Source of the DNA: an uncultured Ruminococcus sp.
GTDB lineage: Bacteria; Bacillota; Clostridia; Oscillospirales; Ruminococcaceae
Assembly (NCBI GenBank): GCA_902776945.1
Contig: CACYSH010000012.1
Span: forward strand, 1-33,048
Direction of reading: 5' to 3'
Length of the DNA: 33,048 bases
The notes under the pieces are model-generated. The model was not told the origin of the DNA. It did not search any database and saw only the letters and a list, made by a program, of their open reading frames with translations. Below, piece after piece: positions 17,506-25,073 of the stretch. Made by a program: the position numbers and the translations under genes. The stretch's first letter is position 1; each line of letters opens with the position of its first letter.

Positions 17506-19431
17506 TTATTCATGATGTCTTCCCAAGAAAAATCTCAGTTCGCTTATCGGTATCGGCTTTGAGTATTTGTACCCCTGCAAATAGCTCGCCTGCATATTTA
17601 TACAATGCTGCTCGTCATGCTCGTCCTCAACGCCCTCGAAAAGCACCGAGTAATTCAGCTTGCGGAACATTCCCGCAAAGGTGCCTACCATAAATTCTCC
17701 CGTCTCGCTGCGCCCAGATTCTATAAGCAGCGAACGGTCGAATTTGATTATGTCGAAGGGTACCTCCATGATACGCTCGAAGTTCGAATAGCCCGTGCCG
17801 AAATCGTCGAGGTAGAACTTTATCCCCAGCTCGCGCAGCTCGATAACACGCTGCTTCATCACGTTGAAATCGCTGTCCGAACGGCTCTCGGTTATCTCGA
17901 CGGCTATCTTGCTGAAAGGTATGCCGTTCGCGCCGATTATTTCCTTCACATCGCTGCAAAAGCTGTCGTAACGCAGGTCGATCACGGAGAAGTTGACCGA
18001 AACGCGCTGAACGTCGTAGCCCTCTTCAAGAAGCTCCTTCACCGCCTTGCAGGTCTTGTTTAAGATTATAAGGCTCATTGTGTGTATGCAGTCATGCTGC
18101 TCGGCAAGCGGGATAAATACGTCGGGAAATACCATGCCCGTTTTGTCGAGCCGCAGTCTCATGAGCGCTTCGGCAGTGTCGTAGGAGCGCGTGTTAAGGT
18201 TGTAGACAGGCTGGCAGTAGACAAGAACGCGGGGGTCGTCAAAGTCGCGCTTTGCCGCAATGTCGCGCAGCTCGGTCACGATGTAGTCGGAGTTGTAAAA
18301 GCCCTTGATGTCGCTCTCGTCAATGATGTGTATGCCGCAGTTAGGCACCATTGATTCGGTATATTCTATGAGTTTCACATAGTCACGCGCCGAAGTTATC
18401 TCCTTGCAGGAGTGGCAGATAACAATGCGGTAATCTATGCGGAAATGCTCATACAGCTTGGTAAATTCATCAAGCATCGTGCGGACGACAGCCTCGCTGC
18501 GCTCGTCGGCGGGCAGGCTCATAAGAAGTCTGCCGCCCGAAAAGCGGTAAAGCACGCCCCGCGTCATGTTGCGGCGGAAAAACAGATTGTATTCGTGTTT
18601 AAATTCCTGATTATTTCGGATAAGCGAGAAAAAGCTCTGCATATGGCAGCACATAAGCGTAAATTCGTGCTTATGCTCGATCATGTCGTCCTGCTCGGAA
18701 TAGAAGTAATCCTCCGAAATAGCGCCCGTATCAACGTCGTAGGGGTTCGAATGAAACATGAATATTATACCCAGTATCGGAAAGAAATAGGAGACCGTGG
18801 TATAAGAGAACTGCCCGTGCTGCAGCTGCATCACCATGATGCCGAGCGAGACAATGTTCATGCCGAGCAGACCCGAGAATATCTGCCGCAGTATCCTTGT
18901 GCGGTATCGTATGGTGATAAAGAAGATCGTCGAAACCAGCAGGATATACAGCACCATGAAGATATTGAAGCCGTTCTGACAGCCGCCCTCCGGCAGCAGC
19001 ACGAAGCCCTTGCCCGTGAGCGTGGCGGCTATATCAATAACGCAGGCGCAGATGTTCATTATTACGGTCGAGCGGTTGTATTTCTTCCTTGCGTCCGGGT
19101 GGATCCACAGCGGCTCTTCAAGATACCTGATATAAATGATAAGCACACAGCTGAGAGCCGCATAGTGTATAAGCCTTGAGGCGTAGATAATGAACTTATA
19201 GTCCGAAGCGCCGTCAAGAAGGCTGTGAAAGATCATGTTCGAATACGACGCTATCAGCACGGAGATTATCATCAGCAGGGTGAGATTGAAGAGCTTGTTC
19301 CTGTGCGAAGACGACTGAAAAAGCAGTATGAACATTGCAATGCCAAGCCCCGCGACGGTAATATCGCCCACAGGCATATATTTCAGTACGTCAATACTAT
19401 AGGCAAAAATCATCGGTCCCAAGCCGGTCAT
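17506..19431 (-). CDS. Membrane-bound EAL-domain cyclic-di-GMP phosphodiesterase
   Basis: 641 residues. Six or seven hydrophobic segments (about 23-225) form an N-terminal sensor. A degenerate GGDEF-like domain follows (about 255-365; RFSGGRLLMSLP stands where the GGDEF loop would be, so no cyclase activity is expected). The EAL domain (about 395-640) has every catalytic residue: E421 in EALMRL, N480 in VNFS, E512 in EITES, D542-D543 in DDFGTGYSN, K563, E599 in FEGVE and Q619 in LQGY. It should cleave c-di-GMP to pGpG under control of a membrane signal. The start is uncertain: the ATG at 19431 directly follows GGGAG, and a second ATG lies six codons later. Monocistronic. Confidence 0.92.
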   Translation of the reverse strand: MTGLGPMIFAYSIDVLKYMPVGDITVAGLGIAMFILLFQSSSHRNKLFNLTLLMIISVLIASYSNMIFHSLLDGASDYKFIIYASRLIHYAALSCVLIIYIRYLEEPLWIHPDARKKYNRSTVIMNICACVIDIAATLTGKGFVLLPEGGCQNGFNIFMVLYILLVSTIFFITIRYRTRILRQIFSGLLGMNIVSLGIMVMQLQHGQFSYTTVSYFFPILGIIFMFHSNPYDVDTGAISEDYFYSEQDDMIEHKHEFTLMCCHMQSFFSLIRNNQEFKHEYNLFFRRNMTRGVLYRFSGGRLLMSLPADERSEAVVRTMLDEFTKLYEHFRIDYRIVICHSCKEITSARDYVKLIEYTESMVPNCGIHIIDESDIKGFYNSDYIVTELRDIAAKRDFDDPRVLVYCQPVYNLNTRSYDTAEALMRLRLDKTGMVFPDVFIPLAEQHDCIHTMSLIILNKTCKAVKELLEEGYDVQRVSVNFSVIDLRYDSFCSDVKEIIGANGIPFSKIAVEITESRSDSDFNVMKQRVIELRELGIKFYLDDFGTGYSNFERIMEVPFDIIKFDRSLLIESGRSETGEFMVGTFAGMFRKLNYSVLFEGVEDEHDEQHCINMQASYLQGYKYSKPIPISELRFFLGRHHE

Positions 19432-19462
19432 CTCCCGTCTTTTAGTCTATGTTTACTATATT

Positions 19463-19491
19463 ATTATAGCATTTTATGTGGCTTTTGTCAA
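19463..19491 (-). promoter_or_regulatory. Sigma-A promoter of the EAL gene
   Basis: On the minus strand TTGACA (19491-19486), 17-bp spacer, TATAAT (19468-19463). Full consensus, about 30 bp before the start codon. Confidence 0.9.
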
Positions 19492-19787
19492 TATATTTAC
19501 ATATCAAAAAAATTAAGCCGAATATTTTTTATATAATGCACAAAAAACAGCGGCAAAAAAAGCGTTTCAAACGTTTAGCAACAGCGATTTCAATAAAAAG
19601 CAGATATACATAATTTAACCAATTCAGGCGTAGTTCATAAAAAATTTATAAAGTCAAAGCAGGACGGCAACCGCGTTCCGAAGCAAGTCATTATTTGTAA
19701 TCTTTTGTAACAATATCGCCGCTTCGGGCTTCTGCGACGAAAACAGGCAAGCCGCGTGAAAGCATTGTGAAAAGTATATGACAACGC
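19492..19787. other. Gene-free AT-rich spacer between the EAL and mraZ promoters
   Basis: No coding frame with a ribosome-binding site, no tRNA and no family A, B or C repeat was seen. A short perfect palindrome CGTTT-C-AAACG lies at 19563-19573. Confidence 0.5.
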
Positions 19788-19816
19788 TTGACGTATACAA
19801 CATATTGTGTTATAAT
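19788..19816 (+). promoter_or_regulatory. Distal promoter upstream of mraZ
   Basis: TTGACG (19788-19793), 17-bp spacer, TATAAT (19811-19816), facing the dcw cluster. It would give a leader of about 370 nt, or serve an unannotated short RNA; no coding frame with a ribosome-binding site follows before mraZ. Confidence 0.75.
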
Positions 19817-19952
19817 GAATTAAAGCAGCGGCATATAATGCGATTTAATGCGTTTTTCACCTGCGGCGCGGCATATCCCGTCCGCCGCCGCGATAACGGC
19901 ATATTTTGCCCTTATTCCGAATTGTACACGAGAATTTACAAAAAGTTTACAA

Positions 19953-19967
19953 GTTACAATTTGTAAC
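19953..19967. promoter_or_regulatory. Perfect palindrome GTTACAA-T-TTGTAAC, possible operator
   Basis: A 15-bp dyad between the two plus-strand promoters, preceded by the related half-site GTTTACAA (19945-19952). Similar TTGTAAC-like strings occur near 19700 and 19980. This looks like a dimer-binding operator, but no regulator can be named. Confidence 0.4.
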
Positions 19968-20072
19968 CTTTTCCCGTTGATTCGTAACCTATTTAAAGGC
20001 TTAAAGCCGACATTTTTCGCCCGGTGTCCGAAAAATTTCACTCTGAAAGCTGCGATTTGTTGTTTTTGGCAC

Positions 20073-20101
20073 TTGCACTTTTTAATTAAATAGTGTATAA
20101 T
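20073..20101 (+). promoter_or_regulatory. Proximal promoter of the mraZ-dcw cluster
   Basis: TTGCAC (20073-20078), 17-bp spacer, TATAAT (20096-20101). Predicted transcription start near 20108, about 85 nt before the mraZ start codon. Confidence 0.85.
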
Positions 20102-20117
20102 AATCTTAGCGGGGTGA

Positions 20118-20134
20118 AAAGTGTGTAAAAGTGG
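20118..20134 (+). promoter_or_regulatory. Putative MraZ box (two direct repeats, 10-bp spacing)
   Basis: AAAGTGT (20118-20124) and AAAGTGG (20128-20134) lie one helical turn apart just after the predicted transcription start of the dcw promoter. MraZ proteins of mollicutes and related Firmicutes are known to bind AAAGTG[T/G] direct repeats before mraZ. Autoregulation is therefore likely. Confidence 0.6.
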
Positions 20135-20192
20135 TGAGCCGTCCCATAAAAGATTCTCCCCGTGCATATCTGCGCGCGGGAGGGGAAGTCCG

Positions 20193-20612
20193 TTGCTTAA
20201 GGGAACATACGAGCAGTCGGTGGACGCTAAGGGCAGAATGGCTTTTCCCGCAAAGCTCCGCGAGCAAATGGGCGAGCATCTCGTGCTGACAAGGGGGACG
20301 GACGGCTGCATATTCGTCTACACCGAACAGGCATTCGGCGACCTTGCGGGAAGGCTGAACGCGCTGCGCATGGCTGAACGCATCCCTCTGCAAAGGGCGT
20401 TCATAGCAAGCGCCGTCGATGCCGAAACGGACAAGCAGGGGCGCATACTTATCCCGTCAAGGCTCAGGGCTATGGCGGGGATAGAGGGCGAAGCCGTTGT
20501 CTGCGGCGTTGACGACCACTGCGAGATATGGGAGCCGGGACGCTGGGAAAGCATAAACAGCGGCTTTACCGATGACGTACTCATGGAAGCGCTAAAGGGG
20601 GCGGAGTTCTGA
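20193..20612 (+). CDS. mraZ: Transcriptional regulator MraZ
   Basis: 139 residues. The AbrB-like DNA-binding protein that opens the division and cell-wall cluster. The start chosen is TTG (20193), because GGGAGGGGA lies 7 nt upstream and the protein then begins LKGTYEQSVDAKGRMAFPAK, the normal MraZ N-terminus; the frame is open further upstream but without homology. The second SpoVT/AbrB-type repeat is visible as SAVDAETDKQGRILIPSRLR (about 70-89). It overlaps rsmH by one base (TGATG). Likely acts on the AAAGTG repeats in its own leader. Confidence 0.9.
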   Translation: MLKGTYEQSVDAKGRMAFPAKLREQMGEHLVLTRGTDGCIFVYTEQAFGDLAGRLNALRMAERIPLQRAFIASAVDAETDKQGRILIPSRLRAMAGIEGEAVVCGVDDHCEIWEPGRWESINSGFTDDVLMEALKGAEF

Positions 20613-21559
20613 TGAATGGCTTTGAACATACTCCTGTGCTTTTCACGCAGACGATAGATTCGCTCGGAATAAAGCCCGACGGCGTTTATGTTGACGGAAC
20701 GGCGGGCGGCGGCGGACATTCGTTCGGGATAGCCTCGCGGCTCGAAGCCGGGAAAGGGCGGCTCATCGCTCTCGACCGCGACCCCGAAGCGGTGAAGGCG
20801 GCGGGGGAAAGGCTTGCGGGTCTGCCTGCGGAGGTGATACGCGCCGAGTTTTCCGATATGCGTTCGGTGCTTGCCGAAAAGGGCATTGACCGCGTGGACG
20901 GCGTACTGCTCGACATCGGCGTTTCGTCGCACCAGCTTGACGCGGCGGAGAGGGGCTTTTCCTTCCACGCCGACGCGCCGCTCGATATGCGCATGAGCGG
21001 TGAGGGAATGTCCGCGAGGGACGTTGTGAACGGCTATGCTTACGAGCGCCTGCGGGATATTCTTTTCGAATATGGCGAGGAAAAATTTGCACCCGCTGTC
21101 GCAAAGGGAATAATAAAAGCAAGGGAGACCGCCCCGATAGAAACAACGGGCGAGCTTGCCGAGATAATAAAAAACAGCGTGCCGCAGAAGATCCGGCGTG
21201 AGAAAAACCCCTGCCGCAAGACCTTTCAGGCGATACGGATAGAAGTAAACGACGAGCTGGGGCAGCTTGACAGGGCGCTCGGAGAGGCGTTCTCGCTGCT
21301 GAAGGTCGGCGGGCGGTTTTCGGTGATAACGTTTCATTCGCTGGAGGATCGCATGGTGAAGAAGCGGTTTGCGGAGTTCTGCACGGGGTGTACCTGTCCG
21401 CCGGATTTTCCGCAGTGTGTATGCGGTAAAAAACCGATGGGACGGCTCGTTTTCAGAAAGCCTGTCACGGCTGAAAAGGACGAGCTTGAACAAAATCCGA
21501 GAAGCCGCAGCGCAAAGTTAAGAACGATAGAAAAATTAAGAGATACAGTCTATGATTAG
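20612..21559 (+). CDS. rsmH: 16S rRNA (cytosine-1402-N4)-methyltransferase
   Basis: Methylates N4 of C1402 in the ribosomal P site; also known as MraW. 315 residues, normal. SAM-binding motif VDGTAGGGGHSFGIA (27-41), the family signature LLDIGVSSHQLD (about 99-110) and PLDMRM, and the C-terminal FHSLEDRMVKKRF are all visible. A CxCPPxFPxCxC cysteine segment lies near residues 255-270. Translationally coupled to mraZ. Confidence 0.96.
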   Translation: MNGFEHTPVLFTQTIDSLGIKPDGVYVDGTAGGGGHSFGIASRLEAGKGRLIALDRDPEAVKAAGERLAGLPAEVIRAEFSDMRSVLAEKGIDRVDGVLLDIGVSSHQLDAAERGFSFHADAPLDMRMSGEGMSARDVVNGYAYERLRDILFEYGEEKFAPAVAKGIIKARETAPIETTGELAEIIKNSVPQKIRREKNPCRKTFQAIRIEVNDELGQLDRALGEAFSLLKVGGRFSVITFHSLEDRMVKKRFAEFCTGCTCPPDFPQCVCGKKPMGRLVFRKPVTAEKDELEQNPRSRSAKLRTIEKLRDTVYD

Positions 21560-21645
21560 AAAGGCACAATAAAGACAAGGCACGAATTGTAAGAAAGCAG
21601 ACAATTATTATTGTTATTTTATTTAAATTTATTTTGATTCGTAAA

Positions 21646-21661
21646 ACCCGCAAAAACGGGT
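21646..21661. other. Small hairpin between rsmH and ftsL
   Basis: ACCCG-CAAAAA-CGGGT in the 160-bp gap after rsmH. No T-run follows on the plus strand, so it is not a convincing terminator for rsmH; it may only modulate read-through into ftsL. Confidence 0.3.
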
Positions 21662-21719
21662 CATAAAAAATACTTGTGTAAAAAAACGGAGAATTTAGTT
21701 GAGAGAGGAGTTGGTCGAT

Positions 21720-22202
21720 ATGGCAGTAAATGTAAATCTTGCGTATGAATATCCCGATCGTGAGCTTATCGGCGAGCGGGACGAGGAGTTTGCAGAGCGG
21801 ATACGCGACAAAAGAAGCGCAAATAAACGCCGCAAAAACGCCGCAAGCGTCAGGATAATCGTTGGTGCCGTGTTCGTATTCGCACTTTTTATTACGATGA
21901 TCTACGGTAAGGTGGAGCTTACAAAGCTCTATTCCGAAAATACCACGCTCAAAAACGAGCTTCAGATCTTGAACGACGAAAACGTAAGCCTTGAATCCGA
22001 GCTGGCACAGCAGACAGGCTTAACAAAGGTCGAGGAATACGCCGAAACGCGGCTCGGACTTAAAAAGCTCGACAGATCGCAGATAGAATATGTCGAAATA
22101 ACCGAAAGCACCGCCGCCGAACCGGTAGAGACAGACGACGGAAATATTTTCGTTAGGATTACCAACAGGTGGAACGATTTTCTGGAATATCTCGGGCTTT
22201 GA
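21720..22202 (+). CDS. ftsL: Septum-formation initiator protein, FtsL/DivIC type
   Basis: 160 residues from the ATG at 21720, preceded by GAGGAG 9 nt upstream (a TTG seven codons earlier lies inside the ribosome-binding site). Basic cytoplasmic N-terminus, one membrane helix at about 44-63, then an extracellular coiled coil (about 66-100, KLYSENTTLKNELQILNDEN) and a conserved-looking EEYAETRLGLKKLD segment. Topology and position between rsmH and ftsI identify it as the divisome protein FtsL, although sequence alone cannot separate FtsL from DivIC. Confidence 0.8.
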   Translation: MAVNVNLAYEYPDRELIGERDEEFAERIRDKRSANKRRKNAASVRIIVGAVFVFALFITMIYGKVELTKLYSENTTLKNELQILNDENVSLESELAQQTGLTKVEEYAETRLGLKKLDRSQIEYVEITESTAAEPVETDDGNIFVRITNRWNDFLEYLGL

Positions 22203-22250
22203 TGAATAAAATATTATAGCGGAGGTTTTCCGCGCAGGGAAGTTAAGAAC

Positions 22251-22304
22251 ATGATGAATGTGCTTAGCTTTCTTGCTGTATTTAAAGATATGAAGGGAGT
22301 ATGA
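22251..22304 (+). CDS. Possible 17-residue leader peptide before ftsI
   Basis: The frame encodes MMNVLSFLAVFKDMKGV. GGGAAG precedes the ATG by about 8 nt, and the stop lies 10 nt before the ftsI ATG. The ftsI start has an SD-like AAGGGAG 15 nt away, an unusually long spacing; a ribosome terminating here could re-initiate at ftsI. Evidence is limited to this layout. Confidence 0.3.
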   Translation: MMNVLSFLAVFKDMKGV

Positions 22305-22314
22305 CGTTTACCAA

Positions 22315-24663
22315 ATGTTCGACAGACCGAGCGAAAGAATGCGGCGCAGAGTGCTTATATGGCTCACGCTGCTTATCATGATCGTCGCGGGTTATACCGT
22401 GTGGTGCATTTATAAGGTGTCGATCGTGGAGAGCAACAAATGGAGCGCCCTTGCCAATTCGCAGCAGCTGACAAGCACCACCGTCAAAGCCTCGCGGGGG
22501 ACTATTTACGACTGCAACAAACAGGTACTCGCACAGAGCGCTACCGTCTACACCGTTTATTCCGACAACGCCATGCTCTGGGAATACATAAACGCAAAGG
22601 ATCAGAAGATAATCGACATCAAGGACGCTCTTGCCGACGAGGACAACGAGGAACGCCGCGAAGAGCTTACCAAAATGCTTGAAGAGGCTGAAAACACAGG
22701 CGAATGCGAACGGGCGCTCAACGAGTTCATGCCTCAGGTACTCGGCATCGACGAGGGCGAATTTCTTAAAAAGATCTCCGACAAAACGATACGCTACACT
22801 ATCCTCAAAAAAGAAGTCGAAAAAACCGACGCGGATAAGATCGAGAGATTCATGACCGAACACAAGCTCGACGGTATCCGCTGCGACCCCACAAGCAAAC
22901 GCTTCTATCCGCAGAACTCGCTTGCCGCAAACGTGATCGGACATACCGATTACGAGGGCAACGGCGTTTACGGGCTTGAAGCCTACTATGACGACAAGCT
23001 CTCGGGCGTGGACGGCAGAATAATCACCGCCGCCGATAAGTACGGCACCGAGATACCCTATAAATACAAGCAAAGCTACGACGCGCAGGACGGCGACTCG
23101 CTCTATCTGAATATTGATATGAGCATACAGTATTACCTCGAAAAGGCGCTTGCCAACGCAGTTCAGACCAATATGCCCTCCGAACGCGCCTGCGGCATAA
23201 TCATGGAGCCTAAGACCGGGCGTGTGCTGGCTATGGCTACCAATTACAGCTACGACCCGAACAAGCCGTCCGCGATCACCGATACCTATATGGCGGCAAG
23301 GCTTGCCATGATAAGCGAATCGGCAGGCGAGGAATCAAAGGAATATACCGACACCCGCCTCGCCGCATGGAGCATTCAATGGAAAAACAAGGCTATTTCC
23401 GAGCTGTACTTCCCCGGCTCGGTATTTAAGGTAATAACAGGCTCGGCGGCGCTTGAAGAAAACGCCATATCGCTCAGCGAGACCTTCTACTGCGGCACGC
23501 AGATAGAGGTTCAGGGCGCGTCGGCTCCCTATCACTGCTGGTCAAATGAAGATCACGGGCCGCAGACTCTCCAGGACGCTATGACGAACTCCTGTAACCC
23601 TGCGTTCATCAGGATAGGACAGAAGCTCGGCATTGATAATTTCTGGAAATATCTTAAAGGCTACGGCTTTACCGACTACACGGGGATAGACCTTCCCGGC
23701 GAGGCGATGAGCATTACCCGCGACGGCGAGCTTATGTCGCTTGTCGATCTCGCGTCGGAATCCTTCGGACAGACAAACAAGATCACCCCGATACAGATGA
23801 TAACCGCGTATTCGGCGGTAATAAACGGCGGCTACCTAATGACACCGCAGATAGTAGACAAGATAATCGACTCGAACGGCAATATCGTCAAGGACTTCGA
23901 GCCTGTCGCAAAGCGGCAGGTAATTTCCGAGAGCGTAAGCGCCGAAATGCGGAACATTCTCGAAAACGTCGTGCTTGACCAGCAAGGCTCGAACGCCTAC
24001 ATTCAGGGCTATCGGATAGGCGGCAAATCGGGTACGTCGCAGAAGCTCGACATCGACCCGACGGGTCAGAAGGACTATGTTGCTTCATACTGCGCGTTTG
24101 CCCCCGCGAACGACCCGCAGGTAGTCGTGCTTATCATGGTGGACGACCCGCAGGGCGAGAAATTTTACGGCTCGCAGGTTGCAGCGCCCGCGTGCGTCGA
24201 AGTGCTTACGGACGTTCTCCCCTACATGGGACTTCTGCCCGAATACACCGACGAGGAGCTTGCACAGCTTGAAGTAGCCGTGCCGAACGAGGAATATCTC
24301 TCGGTATCGGAAGCGAAAAGCACACTTGAAGCGCTCATGCTGAATGTCAAGGTAGTAGGCAGCGGCGACACGGTGCTGAGACAGTCGCCCTCGGGCGTGA
24401 CGATAGAGCGCGGCGGTCAGGTGGTGCTTTACACGGACAATATCACCTCCGAAGAAACGGTTACGGTTCCCAATGTGGAGGGGTATTCAAAAGAAGAGGC
24501 AAGAGAGCTGCTGCACCGTCACGGGCTTAATATGACGATAGTTGGTTCGGCGGCGAATGAGGAAGACAGTCTTGCCGAAGCGAACAGCATGACGGGCAGA
24601 ACGGTCACGGTAGGAACGGCGATCACGGTAACGTTCAGACAGGCGGCGGTAGGCTCGCAATAA
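22315..24663 (+). CDS. ftsI: Class B penicillin-binding protein with two PASTA domains
   Basis: 782-residue septal transpeptidase that cross-links peptidoglycan (PBP2B/SpoVD type). One membrane anchor (about 13-33), the pedestal domain (about 55-250) starting ASRGTIYDCNKQVLAQ, and a transpeptidase domain with SVFK (active serine S369, K372), SCN (426-428) and KSGT (571-574). Two C-terminal PASTA domains follow (about 655-710 and 714-776, VPNVEGYSKEEARELL). An insertion rich in D/E (about 95-135) in the pedestal is longer than usual. Two PASTA domains are seen in both PbpB and sporulation SpoVD; the dcw position favours a vegetative division role. Confidence 0.93.
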   Translation: MFDRPSERMRRRVLIWLTLLIMIVAGYTVWCIYKVSIVESNKWSALANSQQLTSTTVKASRGTIYDCNKQVLAQSATVYTVYSDNAMLWEYINAKDQKIIDIKDALADEDNEERREELTKMLEEAENTGECERALNEFMPQVLGIDEGEFLKKISDKTIRYTILKKEVEKTDADKIERFMTEHKLDGIRCDPTSKRFYPQNSLAANVIGHTDYEGNGVYGLEAYYDDKLSGVDGRIITAADKYGTEIPYKYKQSYDAQDGDSLYLNIDMSIQYYLEKALANAVQTNMPSERACGIIMEPKTGRVLAMATNYSYDPNKPSAITDTYMAARLAMISESAGEESKEYTDTRLAAWSIQWKNKAISELYFPGSVFKVITGSAALEENAISLSETFYCGTQIEVQGASAPYHCWSNEDHGPQTLQDAMTNSCNPAFIRIGQKLGIDNFWKYLKGYGFTDYTGIDLPGEAMSITRDGELMSLVDLASESFGQTNKITPIQMITAYSAVINGGYLMTPQIVDKIIDSNGNIVKDFEPVAKRQVISESVSAEMRNILENVVLDQQGSNAYIQGYRIGGKSGTSQKLDIDPTGQKDYVASYCAFAPANDPQVVVLIMVDDPQGEKFYGSQVAAPACVEVLTDVLPYMGLLPEYTDEELAQLEVAVPNEEYLSVSEAKSTLEALMLNVKVVGSGDTVLRQSPSGVTIERGGQVVLYTDNITSEETVTVPNVEGYSKEEARELLHRHGLNMTIVGSAANEEDSLAEANSMTGRTVTVGTAITVTFRQAAVGSQ

Positions 24664-24683
24664 AAAAGAAAGCATAATAAAGA

Positions 24684-25000
24684 GAAAACCAAAAGTCTTA
24701 GGAAAGGGATTGGCACGAGCAAGCTCGTGCAGGGGAATAACCCTTCTTCAGAAGGGTTTTCCCCCAGAGTCCGAGCGGTTCAAGCATTCAATCGAAAAAA
24801 GAAAACTGAACGGCTCAAAATTAAAATCGGCAATTTAAAGAAAAACCAACAAAAACAAACAAAATGAATGAATCTGCATATCGTGACGGAAACAAGAAAA
24901 TTGCCGATTTTCGCAAACGAATTGCGCGGGACAGTTAAATCCTTCCCGACAAGGCAGGATTTGCGGGCAGACGAGCGGGAGCGATCCCCCGCCCTGCAAA
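24684..25000 (+). repeat. Long composite intergenic repeat, copy 6
   Basis: Starts about 20 bp after the ftsI stop with CCAAAAGTCTTAGG. The perfect hairpin GCACGAGC-AA-GCTCGTGC (24713-24730) is followed by a terminator-like stem AACCCTTC-TTCA-GAAGGGTT (24739-24758), the shared segment GAGCGGTTCAAGCAT, and B-block arms AAAATCGGCAATTT (24823-24836) and AAATTGCCGATTTT (24898-24911). It ends in GCCCTGCAAAG. It occupies most of the 410-bp ftsI-murE gap, and the rest is A-rich without promoter or gene. Confidence 0.9.
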
Positions 25001-25073
25001 GTAAAAGCAAAAACAAAAAAGTAAAATCAGAAACAAAATAAGAAAAAAATAAGTGTAAAAGGGACGATAGAGA

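Noticed and set aside
19778..19966. Plus-strand frame of 62 codons before mraZ
   Set aside because: It runs through a consensus -35/-10 pair and the GTTACAA palindrome and has no ribosome-binding site.
20318..21493. Long minus-strand frame (391 codons) opposite mraZ and rsmH
   Set aside because: It lies antisense to two clearly identified genes, has no ribosome-binding site or recognisable domain, and arises from the codon composition of rsmH.
21646..21661. Terminator after rsmH
   Set aside because: The hairpin has no U-tract on the plus strand, and ftsL has no clear promoter of its own, so read-through is more likely.
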